A stretch of DNA of 64,000 nt from an uncultured Kineothrix sp. (GTDB taxonomy: Bacteria > Bacillota > Clostridia > Lachnospirales > Lachnospiraceae), in assembly GCA_910588855.1 (NCBI GenBank), contig CAJUSR010000014.1, positions 26,277 through 90,276 of the forward strand, given 5' to 3'. Below are positions 8,298 through 17,093 of the stretch, piece by piece. How positions within the stretch are numbered: position 1 is the stretch's first letter; each line of letters begins with the position of its first letter. The notes under the pieces were generated by a model. The model was not told the origin of the DNA. It made no database searches and saw nothing but the letters and a program-made list of their open reading frames with translations. The translations under genes and the position numbers were made by a program.

Positions 8298-8729
8298 TTA
8301 GCTTTGGCAGCCCTTACAAAAACCATATAATTCCAGTTTATGCCCGGTAATGCAGAACCCTTTTTCCGCCGGGTGGATTTGTGCATGCTTAAAAGGGCAA
8401 TCTTCCAAAGGAATTAATTTATGGCACTTCAGGCAAACCGCATAGTGTGTATGCCCTCCCCGGTTCCATTCATAATAAGACATGTCCTCATCCATCAATG
8501 CGGACTTTGTTACATAACCCTTTTTTTCAAATACGGACAGTACACGGTATACCGTAGAAATAGCAAACCCTGTATTGACCCCGCTTTTCAAAATACATTG
8601 ATAAATATCTGCCGCACTCATCGGCTTTGAAGCGCAGAATAAAATACGAAAGATTTTTTCTCTTTGTTTTGTCCTTTTAATATCTTCCGGAAACTTTGCA
8701 TCTCCCGCCTTGTTTTCGTAATTTTCCAT
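8298..8729 (-). CDS. Fur-family metal-responsive transcriptional repressor
   Basis: 143 residues from the ATG at 8729, which has better SD spacing than the one three codons earlier. The winged helix (KQREKIFRILFCASKPMSAA, then ISTVYRVLSVFEKKGYV) is followed by a metal domain with HTHYAVCLKCHK and the C-terminal CKGC: the two CxxC pairs of the structural zinc site. It is transcribed right after the heavy-metal exporter at 8756-9631 and probably senses the same metal. Fur, Zur, Mnt-type and Per-type proteins cannot be separated safely by sequence. An AT-rich near-palindrome upstream of the operon (9700-9731) is the likely autoregulated operator. Confidence 0.85.
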   Translation of the reverse strand: MENYENKAGDAKFPEDIKRTKQREKIFRILFCASKPMSAADIYQCILKSGVNTGFAISTVYRVLSVFEKKGYVTKSALMDEDMSYYEWNRGGHTHYAVCLKCHKLIPLEDCPFKHAQIHPAEKGFCITGHKLELYGFCKGCQS

Positions 8730-8755
8730 TTCATACACCCTCAGGTTTTCCCATT

Positions 8756-9631
8756 CTATACCACAATCCCCAATGCATCTATGGCAATGCCGGCTGCCAC
8801 ACCGGCTGCATAGAGCAGCAATAAAATTTTCGCATTTTCCTTCTTATTGTCATTCATGCGGAATAATACCACCAGCCCCACACCGGTTCCTGCAAACAAC
8901 CCTGCCATCATAACACCAAGCCCCATAACACCTTCCAGATAAAGTTGGGTGAGAATTACCGAGGAAGCACAATTAGGAATCAGCCCTACCAGCCCTGCAA
9001 TCATATGCGCTAACAAAGGCTTATTTAAAATAAGCCCTGCAAGAAACCCTTCCCCTGCAAAATAAATCAATATGTTCAGCAACAAAGTAATAAGTATTAA
9101 AAACAGGAAAATATTTAGCGTATGGCGCAATGCCGACTTTACAATCCCGTCTTCACAACGGCAGTGTTCATGTTCGCATACATGCCCGATATCCATATGC
9201 CCGATATCCATTTCCCCATGCGTATGCCCATGCCTCTGTTTTTCCCCAACAGACAAATCTACAAGCAGCCCTACCACCATACCGACCAGCACTTTCAAAC
9301 CAAGCAACTTTAAAATCACACTGGCATTTACTTGTTCGGAAACCAAGATTGGGAGCATCTCATCCGAAGTGGACAGAAAAACGGCAAGCAGCGTCCCTAA
9401 AGTGATAACCCTTCCTGCATACAGATTTGAAGCCGCCGCCGAAAAACCGCATTGGGGGAAAGCGCCTATCACCCCGCCCAAAACCGGGCCAAGCTTCCCC
9501 GATTTTTCTATCGTTTCTTTGGCTTTCTCCCCCATTTTATGTTCCATATATTCCATTGCAAAATATGCGGCAAAAAGGAACGGCAATAATTTCACTGCGT
9601 CTACTAATGTATCTATGATTACATCCCACAT
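8756..9631 (-). CDS. ArsP_2-type putative heavy-metal (manganese) exporter
   Basis: 291 residues, about 8-10 membrane helices in two halves. Each half carries an equivalent signature, GAFPQCGFSAAASNLYAG and GLIPNCASSVILTQLYLEG, typical of the 'putative 10TM heavy-metal exporter' (ArsP_2) family, often annotated as putative manganese transporter. Between the halves lies a His/Cys-rich cytoplasmic loop (HGHTHGE...HVCEHEHCRC) likely to bind metal. It heads an operon with a Fur-family regulator 26 bases downstream, and an operator-like site lies about 70 bases upstream of its start. Metal identity is inference. Confidence 0.82.
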   Translation of the reverse strand: MWDVIIDTLVDAVKLLPFLFAAYFAMEYMEHKMGEKAKETIEKSGKLGPVLGGVIGAFPQCGFSAAASNLYAGRVITLGTLLAVFLSTSDEMLPILVSEQVNASVILKLLGLKVLVGMVVGLLVDLSVGEKQRHGHTHGEMDIGHMDIGHVCEHEHCRCEDGIVKSALRHTLNIFLFLILITLLLNILIYFAGEGFLAGLILNKPLLAHMIAGLVGLIPNCASSVILTQLYLEGVMGLGVMMAGLFAGTGVGLVVLFRMNDNKKENAKILLLLYAAGVAAGIAIDALGIVV

Positions 9632-9699
9632 GCAACTACCCCTGCCTCTCCATAAATGATATCTATCCGCCGATAATCGTCGGATTCCTGCTGTCTTAT

Positions 9700-9731
9700 A
9701 CTAATTGCAATTGCAATTCATTCGCAATTAG
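9700..9731 (-). promoter_or_regulatory. Probable Fur-family operator upstream of metal exporter
   Basis: Bases 9702-9730 contain a repeated near-palindrome: AATTGCAATTGCAATT then ATTCGCAATTAG. AT-rich dyads with this spacing are typical of Fur/Zur/PerR sites, and the block lies 70 bases ahead of the exporter start, in the only promoter-bearing gap of the operon. The specific metal cannot be read from it. Confidence 0.6.
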
Positions 9732-9813
9732 AGCAGATATAATCATACCACAACTGCTTCTTTTGTCAAGGGAATATCAAGCCTTTATGCCGATACCCAT
9801 TTCCGTAAAATTT

Positions 9814-10695
9814 TTATGCTAAATTTTTTTCGTTGATAAATACTCCTTTCAGCCGTTCCATCCCAAACCTTTCGGAAAACCATTCGCATTTGCATAAAAA
9901 TAAGTAATAAATATTCCGTCCGCACCCATGTATCGTCTCAAAATTGCCCTGGCCTTTGGAAATGATAATATCCGCCTTATCCAAAACCGTCCTGGCCTCT
10001 TTGGAAAGTTTGTTTATCTGTGTTCCCGCTATGCCGTTGCCATTGCCGATTACCTCCACTATCTTTGTCAGCCCCACATCTTTTGCATCTTCAATAACCG
10101 CATCGTTTAATACTTCCATTCCTCTGACTACCACTGTTATATGTATTTCCGGATACTGTTCCTGTATTACCTTAATCAACAGCTTATCCGCCACAATCTC
10201 CCCGCAGTTATCCAAAAGGTAAACCAACTCTTTTGCAGCCCCCAGTTCCTCCGTCAGCATAGCAAACGTATGCTCATCCACCTCTTCCCCCTTTGCCTTA
10301 TGAAGCAGCTCCAACAACTGCTCTTTGTCCACATGGTTCATTGCCCCGAAGTCAATATAATTTCCAGTCTTGGCATAATTAATGGCATTTTTTAATATTG
10401 CCTTTGCATCTTTTCCGGAACGGATATCCTTATCCATTTCCTCTTCCAGCTCAAGCATCAATGCATTGAACTCTTTTTTCTCTTTCTCATAGCTCTTCAA
10501 CCCCCCAAATAAACTTTCATAAACCTTGTTTATCTCATATACCAGACAGGGTGCCGAATCTTCCTCTTCTGCAGATGCAATAATCCCCGCTACTTTTTTT
10601 AAAAAGGAAGCCCTCTTTTCTTCATCGCCAATCCCCCGTACCCGTTCTTCCTGCCTGTCCATCAAGCACCGTATACACATTGCGCTTAGTTTCAT
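9814..10695 (-). CDS. DUF89/ARMT1-like damage-control phosphatase
   Basis: 293 residues, full length for the prokaryotic DUF89 family. N-terminal Cys-containing segment MCIRCLMDRQ. The catalytic domain shows LLDNCGEIVADKLLI (the conserved N..GE..D metal-site motif), VRGMEVLNDAVIEDA and the late ISKGQGNFETIHG block. DUF89 enzymes are metal-dependent phosphatases acting on phosphometabolites such as damaged sugar phosphates or cofactors. SD GGAGCGGAGAG precedes the ATG. No operon partner: 120 bases separate it from the upstream gene. Confidence 0.88.
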   Translation of the reverse strand: MKLSAMCIRCLMDRQEERVRGIGDEEKRASFLKKVAGIIASAEEEDSAPCLVYEINKVYESLFGGLKSYEKEKKEFNALMLELEEEMDKDIRSGKDAKAILKNAINYAKTGNYIDFGAMNHVDKEQLLELLHKAKGEEVDEHTFAMLTEELGAAKELVYLLDNCGEIVADKLLIKVIQEQYPEIHITVVVRGMEVLNDAVIEDAKDVGLTKIVEVIGNGNGIAGTQINKLSKEARTVLDKADIIISKGQGNFETIHGCGRNIYYLFLCKCEWFSERFGMERLKGVFINEKNLA

Positions 10696-10801
10696 ACTCT
10701 CCGCTCCTTTCCGCCATTTCCCCGCAGTTTTTCTATCTCCACAATTTTTCCACCCTTCCCCTGAATTGTCAACCCGTTTCTATTGCAAAACGGTTAACCT
10801 G

Positions 10802-11017
10802 TTACTTTACCCCGCTAAAAAAGCTTTTCAATTCCTCATCATCGTCCTCGGCCAGTGAACTAACGATGCGGTCCATTTCCCTTTTGGATTTTACCCCTCT
10901 GCTTTTTGCAATTGCCTGTTCCTTTTCCGCCTCCGTCATGTTGGCAAAACGTTCCATTGCTCTTTGGTTCATGGCAAGAGACAGACTAAGCCCTATCGGT
11001 AATTGGTTATTGTCCAT
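10802..11017 (-). CDS. Small conserved-looking protein of unknown function, preceded by structured leader
   Basis: 71 residues from the ATG at 11015-11017 (MDNNQLPIGLSLSLAMNQRA), chosen because the SD-like ATGGGGTTAAAT stands just upstream and the preceding sequence is an RNA repeat, although the frame is open further 5' to 11161. The sequence is helical and charged, with a central MTEAEKEQAIAKSRGVKSKR and an acidic C-terminal LAEDDDEELKSFFSGVK. It lacks Cys and membrane helices. It resembles small uncharacterised Clostridia proteins; no function can be assigned. Its leader (11018-11113) is one of four related pseudoknot elements in the window. Confidence 0.65.
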   Translation of the reverse strand: MDNNQLPIGLSLSLAMNQRAMERFANMTEAEKEQAIAKSRGVKSKREMDRIVSSLAEDDDEELKSFFSGVK

Positions 11018-11113
11018 ATTTAACCCCATTTCTGCGCGGCTTTTTGCATATGTCAAATTTGTGGATGCCGCGCCGACACAAACTTGGGATTGAAAATTTT
11101 CAGTTTCCAATCC
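11018..11113 (-). promoter_or_regulatory. Pseudoknot leader RNA element, copy 1
   Basis: On the minus strand: hairpin P1 (11087-11113, GGATTGGAAA pairing with TTTTCAATCC, one G-U); hairpin P2, stem AAGTTTGTG/CACAAATTT (11077-11085/11055-11063) with 13-nt loop TCGGCGCGGCATC; a 14-nt linker; arm GCCGCGCAG (11032-11040), complementary to 8 of 9 loop bases; then the SD region AAATGGGG and the start codon at 11017. Same architecture and near-identical P2 as copy 2 at 34675-34754. Confidence 0.7.
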
Positions 11114-11355
11114 TTCACCTTTTTTCAAATTTTCAAATCCTTTTAAACAGGCTGCTCTCAAAATGTATGGGAGGCCTTTCCGTCTTATTATTTGAAATTA
11201 TAGGGCAAATCAACCAACCACTTTATTCCACTATTTTGATTTGGAAAATCTTCTAATTGTGCTTTATGAAAAAAGGTGTATAATGTAATATATTAACTGT
11301 AATGAAATGAGAATGGATTAAGGTTTTAATTACTATAGATACTAGGAGGATAAAA

Positions 11356-12018
11356 ATGTCTGATTCCACTGTATTGTGTGTCAACACATTCGCTGCATTT
11401 ATTGGTGTAATACCTTTTATGATTATTTTACAGATAATGTTCCGGAAACATAAGTTGCCCAAACGCCATCAATTCGGCTTATATTTATATGTTTTGGTTA
11501 TTTGCTCCATATTGATGTCTTCTGATACGCCATCCTTATATCAGTTGAATTTTTTCCCTTCCTTTAATTTTATTCCTTTTAAAGGGTTTGCGGATAGTTC
11601 CAGCCATTATATCCAGAGTTTTATTATTTATATTCCTCTTGGTCTGCTGCTTCCAACCCTTTGGAAACAGTTCCAGCCATTGTGGAAAACCTTCTCTTAT
11701 ATTTTATTGTTTTCTATTTTAATTGAAATATCACAGATTTTCTGCCTCGCCAGTACGGCAGTGACCGATGTGACCGATGTGATTATGAATATGACCGGCG
11801 CTATGGTTGGTTATTGCATTTTCCTTCTGATAAAAAACCTGCGGTTCATGAAGCGGATGCATTCCCAGACCAACAACCGATCCCGTAAAAAATTGGCCAG
11901 ACAGGAGATTTATATTTACTTTTTTACCCCCTGGCTGGTCACTTTCCTGATTACCCCTTTTATTTCCAATGCCATATGGGACGTTATCTGGGCTTCCGCA
12001 GTCGGTATCCCCATGTAA
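11356..12018 (+). CDS. VanZ family membrane protein
   Basis: 220 residues with about five membrane helices. VanZ-type features: the family-typical FNFIPFKGF segment after the second helix, FIIYIPLGLLLPTLW, and the fourth-helix block SILIEISQIFCL...TDVTDVIMNMTGAMVG, the DvxdvilNtlGa-like hallmark. VanZ proteins are linked to low-level teicoplanin resistance, but most family members have no defined role. SD AGGAGGATAAAA before the ATG. A weak hairpin with a T-run (about 12047-12077) follows. Confidence 0.85.
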   Translation: MSDSTVLCVNTFAAFIGVIPFMIILQIMFRKHKLPKRHQFGLYLYVLVICSILMSSDTPSLYQLNFFPSFNFIPFKGFADSSSHYIQSFIIYIPLGLLLPTLWKQFQPLWKTFSYILLFSILIEISQIFCLASTAVTDVTDVIMNMTGAMVGYCIFLLIKNLRFMKRMHSQTNNRSRKKLARQEIYIYFFTPWLVTFLITPFISNAIWDVIWASAVGIPM

Positions 12019-12088
12019 AACCATCGCTGCCGGTAAAACGGTCCATATAAGAATCTTTTATGGTTCTTATTTTTATCCCTTTATTGAT

Positions 12089-13291
12089 TTATTTTTCATC
12101 TACTGCCTGAAAAATATAAAATTTTAAATAATAAGATTCATCAGCCGCCCAAAGAATCGGATGGTCAGGAGCCTGGGTATGAAATTCCACCTGTTTCAAC
12201 CTCTTATGGGCGCTTTTTGCGGCCTCTTTTATTGTCTTTGCAAACAGTTCCGGCTCCATAAAATGAGAACAGGAACATGTAACCAAGAATCCTCCTTCTT
12301 CTAACAGCTTCAATCCCCTCATATTAATTTCCCGATAACCTTTGACAGCATTTTTCACCGAACTTCTGGACTTTGTAAAAGCGGGAGGATCCAAAATCAC
12401 TACATCAAACCTTTCCCCTTCTTCTTCCAGTTTTGGCAATAAATCAAAAACATCGGCACATTCAAATCTTACCCGCTCCTCCAAATGGTTCAACCTGGCA
12501 TTCTCCGCAGCCTGACGGATTCCTGCCGCTGAAGCGTCTATGCCCAGAACCGAAGCCGCCCCCGCCATACCGGCATTCAATGCAAAAGAACCGGTATGGG
12601 TAAAGCAGTCCAATACCTTTTTCCCCTTACAGATTTTCCGGATAGCTGCCCGGTTATTTTTCTGGTCAAGGAAAAACCCGGTTTTCTGCCCCTCTTCCAC
12701 ATCCACAATATACTTTACTCCATTTTCCACGATTTCTACTTTTGTATCAAACGGTTCCCCGATAAACCCTTTCCATCGTTCCATCCCCTCGTTTTCCCTT
12801 ACTTTAGCATCGCTCCGCTCATATATCCCCCGGATATGAATATTGTCCTCCGCCAGAGCTTTTTTCAATTTATCCAAAATTACCGGTTTTAGCTTATCAA
12901 TTCCAAGCGCCAGGGATTCCACTACAAGCACATCCGCAAATTTATCGACAACAATGCCCGGCAAAAAATCCGCCTCTCCGAAAATTAAACGGCAGCATGA
13001 CGTATCAATCACCTGTTTCCGGTAATCCCACGCTGCCCTTACCCGCTGGTCTATCAATTCCTCTGTCACCGGATTTTCCTTCCGCCTGGACATAAGCCTT
13101 ACCGTAATCTTCGATTTCGTATTAATAAATCCAAAACCTATAAAATATCCGTCAAAATCATGTACTTCAACAATATCCCCATTCTCAAAAGAACCGGAAA
13201 TTTTATTGATTTCATTGTCAAATATCCACATCCCCCCGGATTTTACCGTCCGTCCTTTTCCCTTTTTTAAAATAACTGCCGTATCGCCCAT
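12089..13291 (-). CDS. Class I rRNA large-subunit methyltransferase, RlmI/YccW-like
   Basis: 400 residues from MGDTAVILKKGKGRT; the start was chosen for its SD (GGAGGAGAAGGAAA) and to avoid overlap with the upstream gene. An N-terminal PUA domain (about 1-80) is followed by an RlmI-type linker and a Rossmann methyltransferase domain: VLDCFTHTGSFALNA (SAM loop), VLGIDASAAGIRQA, and the catalytic VILDPPAFTKSR, then CSCSHFM. RlmI makes m5C1962 in 23S rRNA in E. coli; the exact target here is inferred. Close spacing to the AlkD-like gene upstream suggests co-transcription. Confidence 0.88.
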   Translation of the reverse strand: MGDTAVILKKGKGRTVKSGGMWIFDNEINKISGSFENGDIVEVHDFDGYFIGFGFINTKSKITVRLMSRRKENPVTEELIDQRVRAAWDYRKQVIDTSCCRLIFGEADFLPGIVVDKFADVLVVESLALGIDKLKPVILDKLKKALAEDNIHIRGIYERSDAKVRENEGMERWKGFIGEPFDTKVEIVENGVKYIVDVEEGQKTGFFLDQKNNRAAIRKICKGKKVLDCFTHTGSFALNAGMAGAASVLGIDASAAGIRQAAENARLNHLEERVRFECADVFDLLPKLEEEGERFDVVILDPPAFTKSRSSVKNAVKGYREINMRGLKLLEEGGFLVTCSCSHFMEPELFAKTIKEAAKSAHKRLKQVEFHTQAPDHPILWAADESYYLKFYIFQAVDEK

Positions 13292-13308
13292 TTTCCTTCT
13301 CCTCCGTC

Positions 13309-14046
13309 CTATTTGCGCCGCATCTTTCTGATTCTTTCCTTTTCTTCCGCAGATACACACCTGGATTCCACTATTTTCTGCAGCGATTTATGATATGTAA
13401 AATCATTCAGTCTGCTTTCCCTTAAAAATCCCATACAAAGCTTGGGATATCTTATATAACATATGGAAATGGCCCATGCAATTGCCATATCCACATAATA
13501 GTTCCCCTGCCGAATTGATTCAAAAATAGGAAACAATTCTTTGATGTATTTATCATTGATATAATAATCCAGCAGCATAACAATCCCAAACCTTGCTTTA
13601 AATTCCTCCTCCGAAGACCAGAAGCCTTCCAACCATTCCCAAACCTTTTCCGGATATTCCAAAGCATGTTTAAAACCACTGCAAAAGCTGTCGCACACCG
13701 ACCAATTATCGATTTTCGGAACAAATTTTTCCGTATAAGAAAAAATATCGGATATATCCCCTTTCATATACCCGATTACCATCCCTTGCAGCATGATTTC
13801 TTCAAATAATTCTTCCTTTGATTCTTTTTCCAGAGATGCCTTCAAATAAGCCTTCCCATCTTCTTTCGCTATCCTTTTTGCAAGCCTGCGGAGATGAGGA
13901 AGCCGGACACCGATAAAGTTCTCTGTGCCCGGCAGCAATTTTTTCTGAAATTCCCTGTAGCTGTCATCCGCCATCCGCAGGATTTCTTCCCTTATATTGT
14001 ATAAATTGTAATTTTCCATTTTCCATCCCGATACTTCGTCCGCCAT
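13309..14046 (-). CDS. AlkD-like DNA alkylation repair protein (HEAT-like repeats)
   Basis: 245 residues, wholly helical, matching the AlkD/AlkC family of DNA glycosylases built from HEAT-like repeats. The conserved block GVRLPHLRRLAKRIAKED (about 46-63) and the FVPKIDNWSVCDSFCSG segment (about 108-124), with Trp and Asp that in AlkD contact the alkylated base, are present. Expected to excise 3-methyladenine or 7-methylguanine. The start at 14046 or the ATG nine codons in (14019) are both possible; neither SD is ideal. It directly follows the 448-aa gene (2-base gap), indicating an operon with the RlmI-like gene. Confidence 0.85.
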   Translation of the reverse strand: MADEVSGWKMENYNLYNIREEILRMADDSYREFQKKLLPGTENFIGVRLPHLRRLAKRIAKEDGKAYLKASLEKESKEELFEEIMLQGMVIGYMKGDISDIFSYTEKFVPKIDNWSVCDSFCSGFKHALEYPEKVWEWLEGFWSSEEEFKARFGIVMLLDYYINDKYIKELFPIFESIRQGNYYVDMAIAWAISICYIRYPKLCMGFLRESRLNDFTYHKSLQKIVESRCVSAEEKERIRKMRRK

Positions 14047-14048
14047 CC

Positions 14049-15395
14049 TTACTCATCAAAAACCTCATTCAGATAGCTGGCTACTTTTATTGCCCCAATA
14101 TGATTCAAATCCTCATGATCCTTAAAACAGCAATCCGGAAGCTCTACCGGCATCATGTCTATCACCATTGCATCGTACTTGGAGCAAAAAACCTTTAACG
14201 CAGCTATAAGCTCGCGATAATAAACCTTATACATATGCTTTTTATACAAATTGGTATAAGGCGGAATAAAGAAAATAGCCTTGACGCCATGCTCCTGGCA
14301 AAAACGTGCATATTCTTCCAGTATAACCTTATTTTCTAAAAGGATATCCGTATACGACCTCCGGTATAGTTCATCAATTTCCTGTGCATCCATATCCAAT
14401 TGCTCCTGGGACATGGCAGCGCTGTCAAATATCCTCTCCCTTTCCTCTTTCGGTTCATGACTGTTCTTTTCATAAATATCATACAAACTCTTCAAATATT
14501 CTTCATCAAAAATTTGTTTTAACTTCCTGTCATCCGCCTGATAAGCCGAAATCAATTGAACCCCTTCTTCCCAGTTATGTGTCGTTCCTGCTATAGGATA
14601 ATATGCGATGCAATGTCTTCTTTCCATTCTGGATTTTGACATGTCATAACGCAGGGCATATGGCTCTAACCCTATCACCGCATACTGTATATTAGGCATA
14701 GACTCGTATGCATGGCAGAACATTTTTAACCCATAAAAAATATCCTGCGCACTGTTCGCCAAAGACACAGTATTCACATGGAGCAATTTACTGCGGACGG
14801 CATTCACCACATTAGCGCCGCCGGTTACGACACACTTTACCTTCTCCCCGTCCCGCCTTTTAAAATCGTTGTAAGTTTTATAAAACGAAGGGAACGTAAT
14901 AAACTGGTATTTCAAATATTCCCAAACCTTAATAATCTTTTCGTTATCCTGAATTGACGCAAGCCCGTATGCCTTCACCGGGTCCGCACACAAAACGTAT
15001 AAATCATATTCATCAATATAGGCAGGATTTACAGTTCTCCAATGGAAGACGCAATAACCTTTGGTACGCATCTTTTCCGCAATTTCTTCTGACAGCCAGT
15101 TATCCCCGTAAATCACGCATTTCTTCCCCTTAAGGCTCCGGTTGATATTCAACTCTTTTTTTAATATCTTGTTATATCCGCCGGTGCATTCTTCATTGGC
15201 TGTTCCATTTTGCAATTCAAACGAAAATGTATCCAGTACGGCCTTTATCGTCGCTGCGCTGGCCTTTGGCAAATTTACAAGCCCCTTCGTATATTCCTCT
15301 ACCTTCTTCAATTCACGCATACGTATGCCGCTTCCCATTTGAATATTTAAAATTGTATTCAGAGAAGATTCCAATGCCCAAAATTTGTTTTCCAT
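14049..15395 (-). CDS. Unknown protein, possible SGNH-type hydrolase fold
   Basis: 448 residues, no signal peptide. The N-terminal about 95 residues are helical; the next section (LKGKKCVIYGDNWLSEEIAE) looks like a nucleotide-binding or Rossmann-like strand-loop-helix. From about residue 190 it reads like a DltD/SGNH-type domain: VVTGGANVVNAVRSKLL (block-I-like position), NSAQDIFYGLK, then the C-terminal KDHEDLNHIGA where D..H would be the catalytic pair. The canonical nucleophile GDS is not obvious, so activity is uncertain. These proteins occur near capsule or polysaccharide genes, but nothing of that kind is adjacent. SD-like GGGG about 9 bases before the ATG. Confidence 0.55.
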   Translation of the reverse strand: MENKFWALESSLNTILNIQMGSGIRMRELKKVEEYTKGLVNLPKASAATIKAVLDTFSFELQNGTANEECTGGYNKILKKELNINRSLKGKKCVIYGDNWLSEEIAEKMRTKGYCVFHWRTVNPAYIDEYDLYVLCADPVKAYGLASIQDNEKIIKVWEYLKYQFITFPSFYKTYNDFKRRDGEKVKCVVTGGANVVNAVRSKLLHVNTVSLANSAQDIFYGLKMFCHAYESMPNIQYAVIGLEPYALRYDMSKSRMERRHCIAYYPIAGTTHNWEEGVQLISAYQADDRKLKQIFDEEYLKSLYDIYEKNSHEPKEERERIFDSAAMSQEQLDMDAQEIDELYRRSYTDILLENKVILEEYARFCQEHGVKAIFFIPPYTNLYKKHMYKVYYRELIAALKVFCSKYDAMVIDMMPVELPDCCFKDHEDLNHIGAIKVASYLNEVFDE

Positions 15396-15488
15396 CTTTT
15401 CATCCCCGCCTCAATAGTATGTATATTTATTCTCAAATACCAGTCTATCACAGTAACGGTTTTCTTTCAATGGACAAAACAAAAGCCT

Positions 15489-16838
15489 TTAGAACTTCTT
15501 GGCACATTGTTTTATGCGGACAAAATAACTGCATACTAAAATGATGTCCGCCCCCATCCATGCAAGGATTTCCGCATAGAAAATCCCTTCTTCTCCTACC
15601 AGAAGCGGAAGGGCGATGGCCGTTCCCGTCCGCATTATGAACTCGGCAATACCCGATACCATTGGCAGTAAAGTATCCCCCATCCCCTGCAAAGCGGAAC
15701 GTATTACATGCAAAATATACAAGATTGGAAGACAAACACTCATAATAGAAAGATAATGGTATGCAATCCCCATCGTCATTTCCACTTCCTGCGGTTCCCC
15801 TGAAATAAAACAAGCCAAAATCCCTTTCCCGGAAACAAGCATACATGCCGCAATCGCCGCCGCGGTAAGAATTGCAATACTAAGGGCAGCTTTCATCCCT
15901 TTCTTTATCCTGTCCACTTTCCCCGCACCAAGATTCTGCCCCACATAGGTAATCATCGCATAGCCGTAAGAAGTCGCCGCCACTTCCAAAACCCCGTAAA
16001 GTTTATTGGTGGCCGTAAACCCGGCGATAAAAATAACCCCGAATCCATTTACGACTGTCTGGACTACCATCCCTCCTATCGAAATAATCGCATTCTGGAA
16101 TGCCATAGGCAGCCCCAAAAAAACCAGTTTTACATCCATCTCTTTTTCCAGGCGGAAATCTTCCCTGCTTAAAGAAAGAACCTCTATTTTCCTAATATAA
16201 AAATAGCAATACAAACCGGAGCTAATTTGGGCGATTATGGTAGCCCCTGCTGCCCCGGCAATCCCCCACCCGAAACCCATGACAAAAATCAAATCCAATA
16301 CAATATTAATCACTGCTGCCGTTATCATCGCATACAGCGGCGTCCGCCCGTCGCCAAGGGCCCGCAGTATAGAGGCAAAAAGATTATATGCCATTACTAC
16401 AGGAACTCCCGCAAACATAATGCGCAAATACAGCAAAGACTGATTGATAATTGCATCCGGTGTCTGAAGCAGGCGCAATATCGGGAGTACCGCAGTTTCC
16501 CCTAAAATGAGCAATATTACCGCACTGATTGCAGATAACCCTATCGCATTCCCAACAACCTTTCTTAACCTCTTATGATTCCCTGCACCAAACTCCTGGG
16601 CCATCAAAATGGAAAATCCCTGCGAAAATCCCTGTATCACACCGAGCATCATCCAATTCAGCCAGTCCGCAGCCCCCAGAGCCGCCAGGGCGCCTACCCC
16701 CAGCGCCTGCCCCACTACCATAGTGTCCACTACGGTATACAACTGCTGGAATACATTCCCAATCATCAAAGGAAGGGCAAAAGAAAAAATTAACTTTAAC
16801 GGCTTCCCTTCCGTCATTACTTTTATATTTACTGCCAT
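15489..16838 (-). CDS. MATE family multidrug/toxin efflux transporter
   Basis: 449 residues with about 12 membrane helices in two six-helix halves, normal for MATE. The first helix shows MIGNVFQQLYTVVDTMVVG, the common DinF/NorM-type start, and the GALAALGAADWLNWMMLG and GDGRTPLYAMITAAVINIVLDLIFV motifs are typical. It should export cationic drugs or metabolites using a Na+ or H+ gradient. It stands alone next to tRNA-Pro. One of three MATE genes in the window; the others are at 27951-29360 and 46570-47904. Confidence 0.9.
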   Translation of the reverse strand: MAVNIKVMTEGKPLKLIFSFALPLMIGNVFQQLYTVVDTMVVGQALGVGALAALGAADWLNWMMLGVIQGFSQGFSILMAQEFGAGNHKRLRKVVGNAIGLSAISAVILLILGETAVLPILRLLQTPDAIINQSLLYLRIMFAGVPVVMAYNLFASILRALGDGRTPLYAMITAAVINIVLDLIFVMGFGWGIAGAAGATIIAQISSGLYCYFYIRKIEVLSLSREDFRLEKEMDVKLVFLGLPMAFQNAIISIGGMVVQTVVNGFGVIFIAGFTATNKLYGVLEVAATSYGYAMITYVGQNLGAGKVDRIKKGMKAALSIAILTAAAIAACMLVSGKGILACFISGEPQEVEMTMGIAYHYLSIMSVCLPILYILHVIRSALQGMGDTLLPMVSGIAEFIMRTGTAIALPLLVGEEGIFYAEILAWMGADIILVCSYFVRIKQCAKKF

Positions 16839-16918
16839 TTTACCATCACCAACCTATGCTTTTTTGTGCTTATGCTAAGGAATTATATCAAATTCTAAAA
16901 AAATGTACAGTACAAACA

Positions 16919-16948
16919 TTGACAAATGGGTATAAAATATTGTATTAT
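16919..16948 (+). promoter_or_regulatory. Probable promoter for tRNA-Pro
   Basis: TTGACA (16919-16924), an 18-base spacer and TATTAT (16943-16948), about 30 bases before the tRNA. Confidence 0.55.
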
Positions 16949-16979
16949 CTTATTTGTTGCAACACAACACAATGAAAAA

Positions 16980-17053
16980 CGGCGCGTGGCTCAGTTTGGT
17001 AGAGCGCTGCGTTCGGGACGCAGAGGTCGCAGGTTCAAATCCTGTCGCGCCGA
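16980..17053 (+). tRNA. tRNA-Pro (anticodon CGG)
   Basis: 74-nt cloverleaf: acceptor CGGCGCG (16980-16986) pairs with CGCGCCG (17046-17052), discriminator A. The anticodon stem CTGCG/CGCAG encloses loop TTCGGGA, giving CGG. T-arm GCAGGTTCAAATCCTGT is normal. CCA is not encoded. Confidence 0.95.
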
Positions 17054-17059
17054 TAAACA

Positions 17060-17086
17060 AAAAGCCCTTAGACAAGGGCTTTTTTG
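17060..17086. terminator. Bidirectional terminator between tRNA-Pro and aldo/keto reductase
   Basis: AAGCCCTT (17062-17069) and AAGGGCTT (17075-17082) form an 8-bp stem flanked by A- and T-runs on both sides, serving the tRNA and the convergent reductase gene. Confidence 0.75.
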
Positions 17087-17093
17087 TGGTTCT

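Noticed and set aside
11018..11161. 5' extension of the small protein gene (119 residues)
   Set aside because: The extension is encoded by the repeated leader element, whose other copies are non-coding.
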